In this document: positions 62,509 through 64,000 of the stretch, in pieces
Layout: the number at the start of each line of letters is the position of its first letter
Position numbering within the stretch: the stretch's first letter is position 1
Source of the DNA: Adlercreutzia sp. ZJ141
GTDB taxonomy: Bacteria > Actinomycetota > Coriobacteriia > Coriobacteriales > Eggerthellaceae
Direction: 5' to 3'
Assembly: GCF_011038965.1 (NCBI RefSeq)
Contig: NZ_JAAKEB010000004.1
Coordinates: forward strand, 62,001 to 126,000
DNA: 64,000 nucleotides
The notes under the pieces: generated by a model
Told to the model about the DNA's origin: nothing
The model's database searches: none
Seen by the model: only the letters and a program-made list of their open reading frames with translations
Translations under genes and position numbers: made by a program

Positions 62509-62826
62509 ATGCTTGATGTGGATAAGAAGACGTTTGAGCCCGAGGTTCTGCAGGCTGAGGGCAAGGTTCTGGTTGACTTCTACGGCGACGGCTGCGTGCC
62601 CTGCGCTGCGCTGATGCCGCACGTACACGGCTTTGCCGAGAAGTATGGCGACAAGATGAAGTTCACTTCCATGAACACCTCGAAGGCTCGCCGCGTGGCT
62701 ATCGGCCAGCAGGTGCTGGGCCTTCCCACTATCGCCATTTACGAGAACGGCCAGAAGATCGAAGAGCTCGTCAAGGATGACGCCACCCCTGAGAACGTTG
62801 AGGAAATGATTAAGCGTCATATCTAA
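62509..62826 (+). CDS. trxA: thioredoxin with CVPC active site, glycine-reductase-associated
   Basis: 105 residues. Active site GDGCVPCAALMP (Cys29, Cys32), replacing the usual WCGPC; the cis-Pro is in LGLPTIAIYENG. The same kind of altered motif is known in thioredoxins of Stickland-fermenting glycine reducers. Between trxB and grdA, so its natural partner is probably the selenoprotein GrdA. AAGGAGA precedes the ATG. Confidence 0.93.
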   Translation: MLDVDKKTFEPEVLQAEGKVLVDFYGDGCVPCAALMPHVHGFAEKYGDKMKFTSMNTSKARRVAIGQQVLGLPTIAIYENGQKIEELVKDDATPENVEEMIKRHI

Positions 62827-62946
62827 GCGTTGCGTTTACGTGTTACAGTTGAGCGCATTCGCGTTACAGCGGTGATTCGGTCGCTGATTGTCAGCGTCTG
62901 AAGCATAAAGAACCATAAGACACGAGTAGTAGAGAGAGGAGGGAAA

Positions 62947-63417
62947 ATGAGCATTTTGGCCAATAAGAAGGTTGTCGTTATCGGCGATCGCGACGGCGTA
63001 CCCGGCGAGGCGATTTCTGCCTGCGTCGAGACTGCCGGTGGCGAGGTTGTATTCTCCTCAACGGAGTGCTTTGTCTGAACGGCAGCCGGTGCAATGGACC
63101 TGGAGAACCAGAAGAGGGTTAAGGAATTCTCCGAGCAGTTCGGCCCCGAAAACGTTGTTGTTATCGTGGGCGCGGCTGAGGGAGAAGCTGCCGGCCTCGC
63201 TGCTGAGACAGTGGAGGCGGGCGACCCGACGTTCGCTGGTCCGTTGACGGGAGTCCAGTTGGGACTCGCCTGCTATCACATCTGCGAGCCTGAGATCAAG
63301 GAAGAAGTCGACGCTGACGTCTACGAAGATCAGGTTGGTATGATGGAAATGGTTCTCGATGTTGACGATATCGTCTCCGAGATGACCGACATCCGCTCTG
63401 AGTTCTGCAAGTACTAA
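62947..63417 (+). CDS. grdA: glycine/sarcosine/betaine reductase selenoprotein A (UGA = selenocysteine)
   Basis: 156 residues when TGA at 63076-63078 is read as selenocysteine (residue 44). The context [15 protein letters not shown] is the conserved GrdA active site. The reading frame is intact before ([20 protein letters not shown]) and after ([33 protein letters not shown]). GrdA carries the carboxymethyl group between substrate-specific protein B and protein C, and is re-reduced by thioredoxin. GGAGG precedes the ATG. A normal annotation would split it into a short peptide and a 107-residue fragment. Confidence 0.97.
63086..63103 (+). promoter_or_regulatory. candidate SECIS element of grdA
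   Basis: Eight bases after the UGA, CCGGU pairs with ACC-U-GG around the loop GCAAUGG, leaving a single bulged U. Position, small loop and bulged U match what is known of bacterial SECIS hairpins read by SelB. Drawn by eye, without folding energy. Confidence 0.55.
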
Positions 63418-63433
63418 GACGGATGCGTAAAGG

Positions 63434-63465
63434 GCTGAAGCGGCGGCGCAAGTCGTCGCTTCAGC
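63434..63465 (+). terminator. stem-loop between grdA and grdC
   Basis: GCTGAAGCGGCG (63434-63445) pairs with CGTCGCTTCAGC (63454-63465) with one G-U pair. Only TTGATTGG follows, so it may act as a partial stop or as an RNA-processing site that makes grdA message more abundant. Confidence 0.55.
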
Positions 63466-63571
63466 TTGATTGGATGTAGTTGCGGGCCGGTGGCAGTCTA
63501 TGGAAGCCCGGGGCATATTTCGGGTCTACCTTTTCGACTTTGTCATCGATCCTCGTTTCGCGGAGGTAGAA

Positions 63572-64000
63572 ATGAAATGTGTAATTAAGGGAACCGGCTA
63601 CGTGCTGGTTCACACGCCCGACATGGTGATCGAAAACGGCACCACGCAGACCACCGAGCGCGTGGTCAATCCCGACAGCGAGTATCTGAAGGAGCTGCCG
63701 AGCCATCTGCGCACCTTCGATCAGGTGCTGTCGTACTGGCCGAACCAGGTCTACATTGGCAACAAGACTCCCGATGAGCTGCGTGACGTTGCGGAGCCGT
63801 GGTGCAACGAAACCTGCGACGTGGCTGACCGTTACGGCAAATTCGGCCAGATGATGCCCGAAGATGAATTCTACCTGCTGCTGCAGGCCTGCGACGTGTT
63901 CGACCTGGTGGAACTCGATGCCGAGTTCGTTGCCGGTGCGAAAGAAGCGTTCGCCGCCAACAAGGTCATCGACGAGACCATCGTCGCTCGCGTGAAGGAC
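63572..64000 (+). CDS. grdC: glycine/sarcosine/betaine reductase complex protein C, beta subunit (5' part)
   Basis: 143 codons before the window ends, without a stop. The peptide opens MKCVIKGTGYVLVHTPDMV and continues NGTTQTTERVVNPDSEYLKE, YWPNQVYIGNKTPDELRDV and GKFGQMMPEDEFYLLLQACD, all typical of GrdC. Protein C (GrdC and GrdD) releases acetyl phosphate from the carboxymethyl-selenoether on GrdA. GGAGG lies just before the ATG. The rest of the locus (substrate-specific protein B, GrdD) should follow beyond the window. Confidence 0.92.
   Translation, partial: MKCVIKGTGYVLVHTPDMVIENGTTQTTERVVNPDSEYLKELPSHLRTFDQVLSYWPNQVYIGNKTPDELRDVAEPWCNETCDVADRYGKFGQMMPEDEFYLLLQACDVFDLVELDAEFVAGAKEAFAANKVIDETIVARVKD

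Noticed and set aside
63058-63516. Long minus-strand open frame opposite grdA
   Set aside because: It is the shadow of grdA, which is fully supported by conserved motifs on the plus strand once the UGA is read as selenocysteine.

Overview
The window looks like chromosomal DNA of a gut-type actinobacterium of the class Coriobacteriia, most likely family Eggerthellaceae; the genus cannot be fixed from the sequence. Supporting signs are a TsaB-RimI-TsaD triple fusion, Tat-exported flavoprotein and molybdopterin reductases, a LuxR regulator with an integral-membrane sensor half, a FeoA-FeoB fusion, class III fructose-1,6-bisphosphatase, and a selenocysteine-dependent glycine reductase locus. Genes are GC-rich, and many promoters carry an extended -10 (TGN before the -10 hexamer).

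Layout. 1-3.8 kb: 3' end of folD, then a Tat-lipoprotein flavin reductase divergent from its LuxR-type regulator. 3.9-8.7 kb: tRNA t6A genes (tsaE and the tsaB-rimI-tsaD fusion), a lone hypB and a vapBC-type toxin-antitoxin pair. 8.8-13.6 kb: infA-rpmJ-rpsM-rpsK-rpsD-rpoA-rplQ followed by a lone ecfT. 13.9-22.5 kb: eno, a multi-cluster ferredoxin-like protein, alr, a family-4 uracil-DNA glycosylase, folC and fbp. 22.8-26.9 kb: a molybdopterin oxidoreductase operon (catalytic subunit, four-cluster FeS subunit, TorD-like chaperone) with no membrane anchor gene. 27-34.7 kb: an accessory region with a Fic protein whose active site is degraded, a small winged-helix gene, gene remnants, an ATPase/nuclease protein, hipB with a truncated hipA, a GNAT gene and a MarR operon. 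It ends in a 253-bp element with 62-bp near-perfect inverted arms.

34.8-47.3 kb: an exported anchored protein divergent from an OmpR-type two-component system, then purC, a small membrane protein and purL, convergent with feoAB across two large hairpins. 47.5-50.5 kb: a second accessory module between imperfect 42-bp direct repeats. It holds a tiny membrane protein behind a 13-codon leader ORF (type I toxin-like) and a coupled AAA ATPase/TOPRIM-like pair resembling anti-phage systems. 50.6-61.2 kb: lysA, hom, pyrE, a HAD phosphatase, a zinc-ribbon membrane protein, htpG under a perfect CIRCE element, a SpoU methyltransferase and mazG. 61.5-64 kb: trxB, trxA with a CVPC active site, grdA with an in-frame UGA selenocysteine codon, and the start of grdC: the start of a glycine (or sarcosine/betaine) reductase locus that continues past the window.

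The host appears to be an anaerobe that respires onto organic acceptors with exported reductases, conserves energy by Stickland-type glycine reduction, and carries at least two islands of defence or toxin genes. No tRNA, rRNA, CRISPR array or complete insertion sequence was seen.
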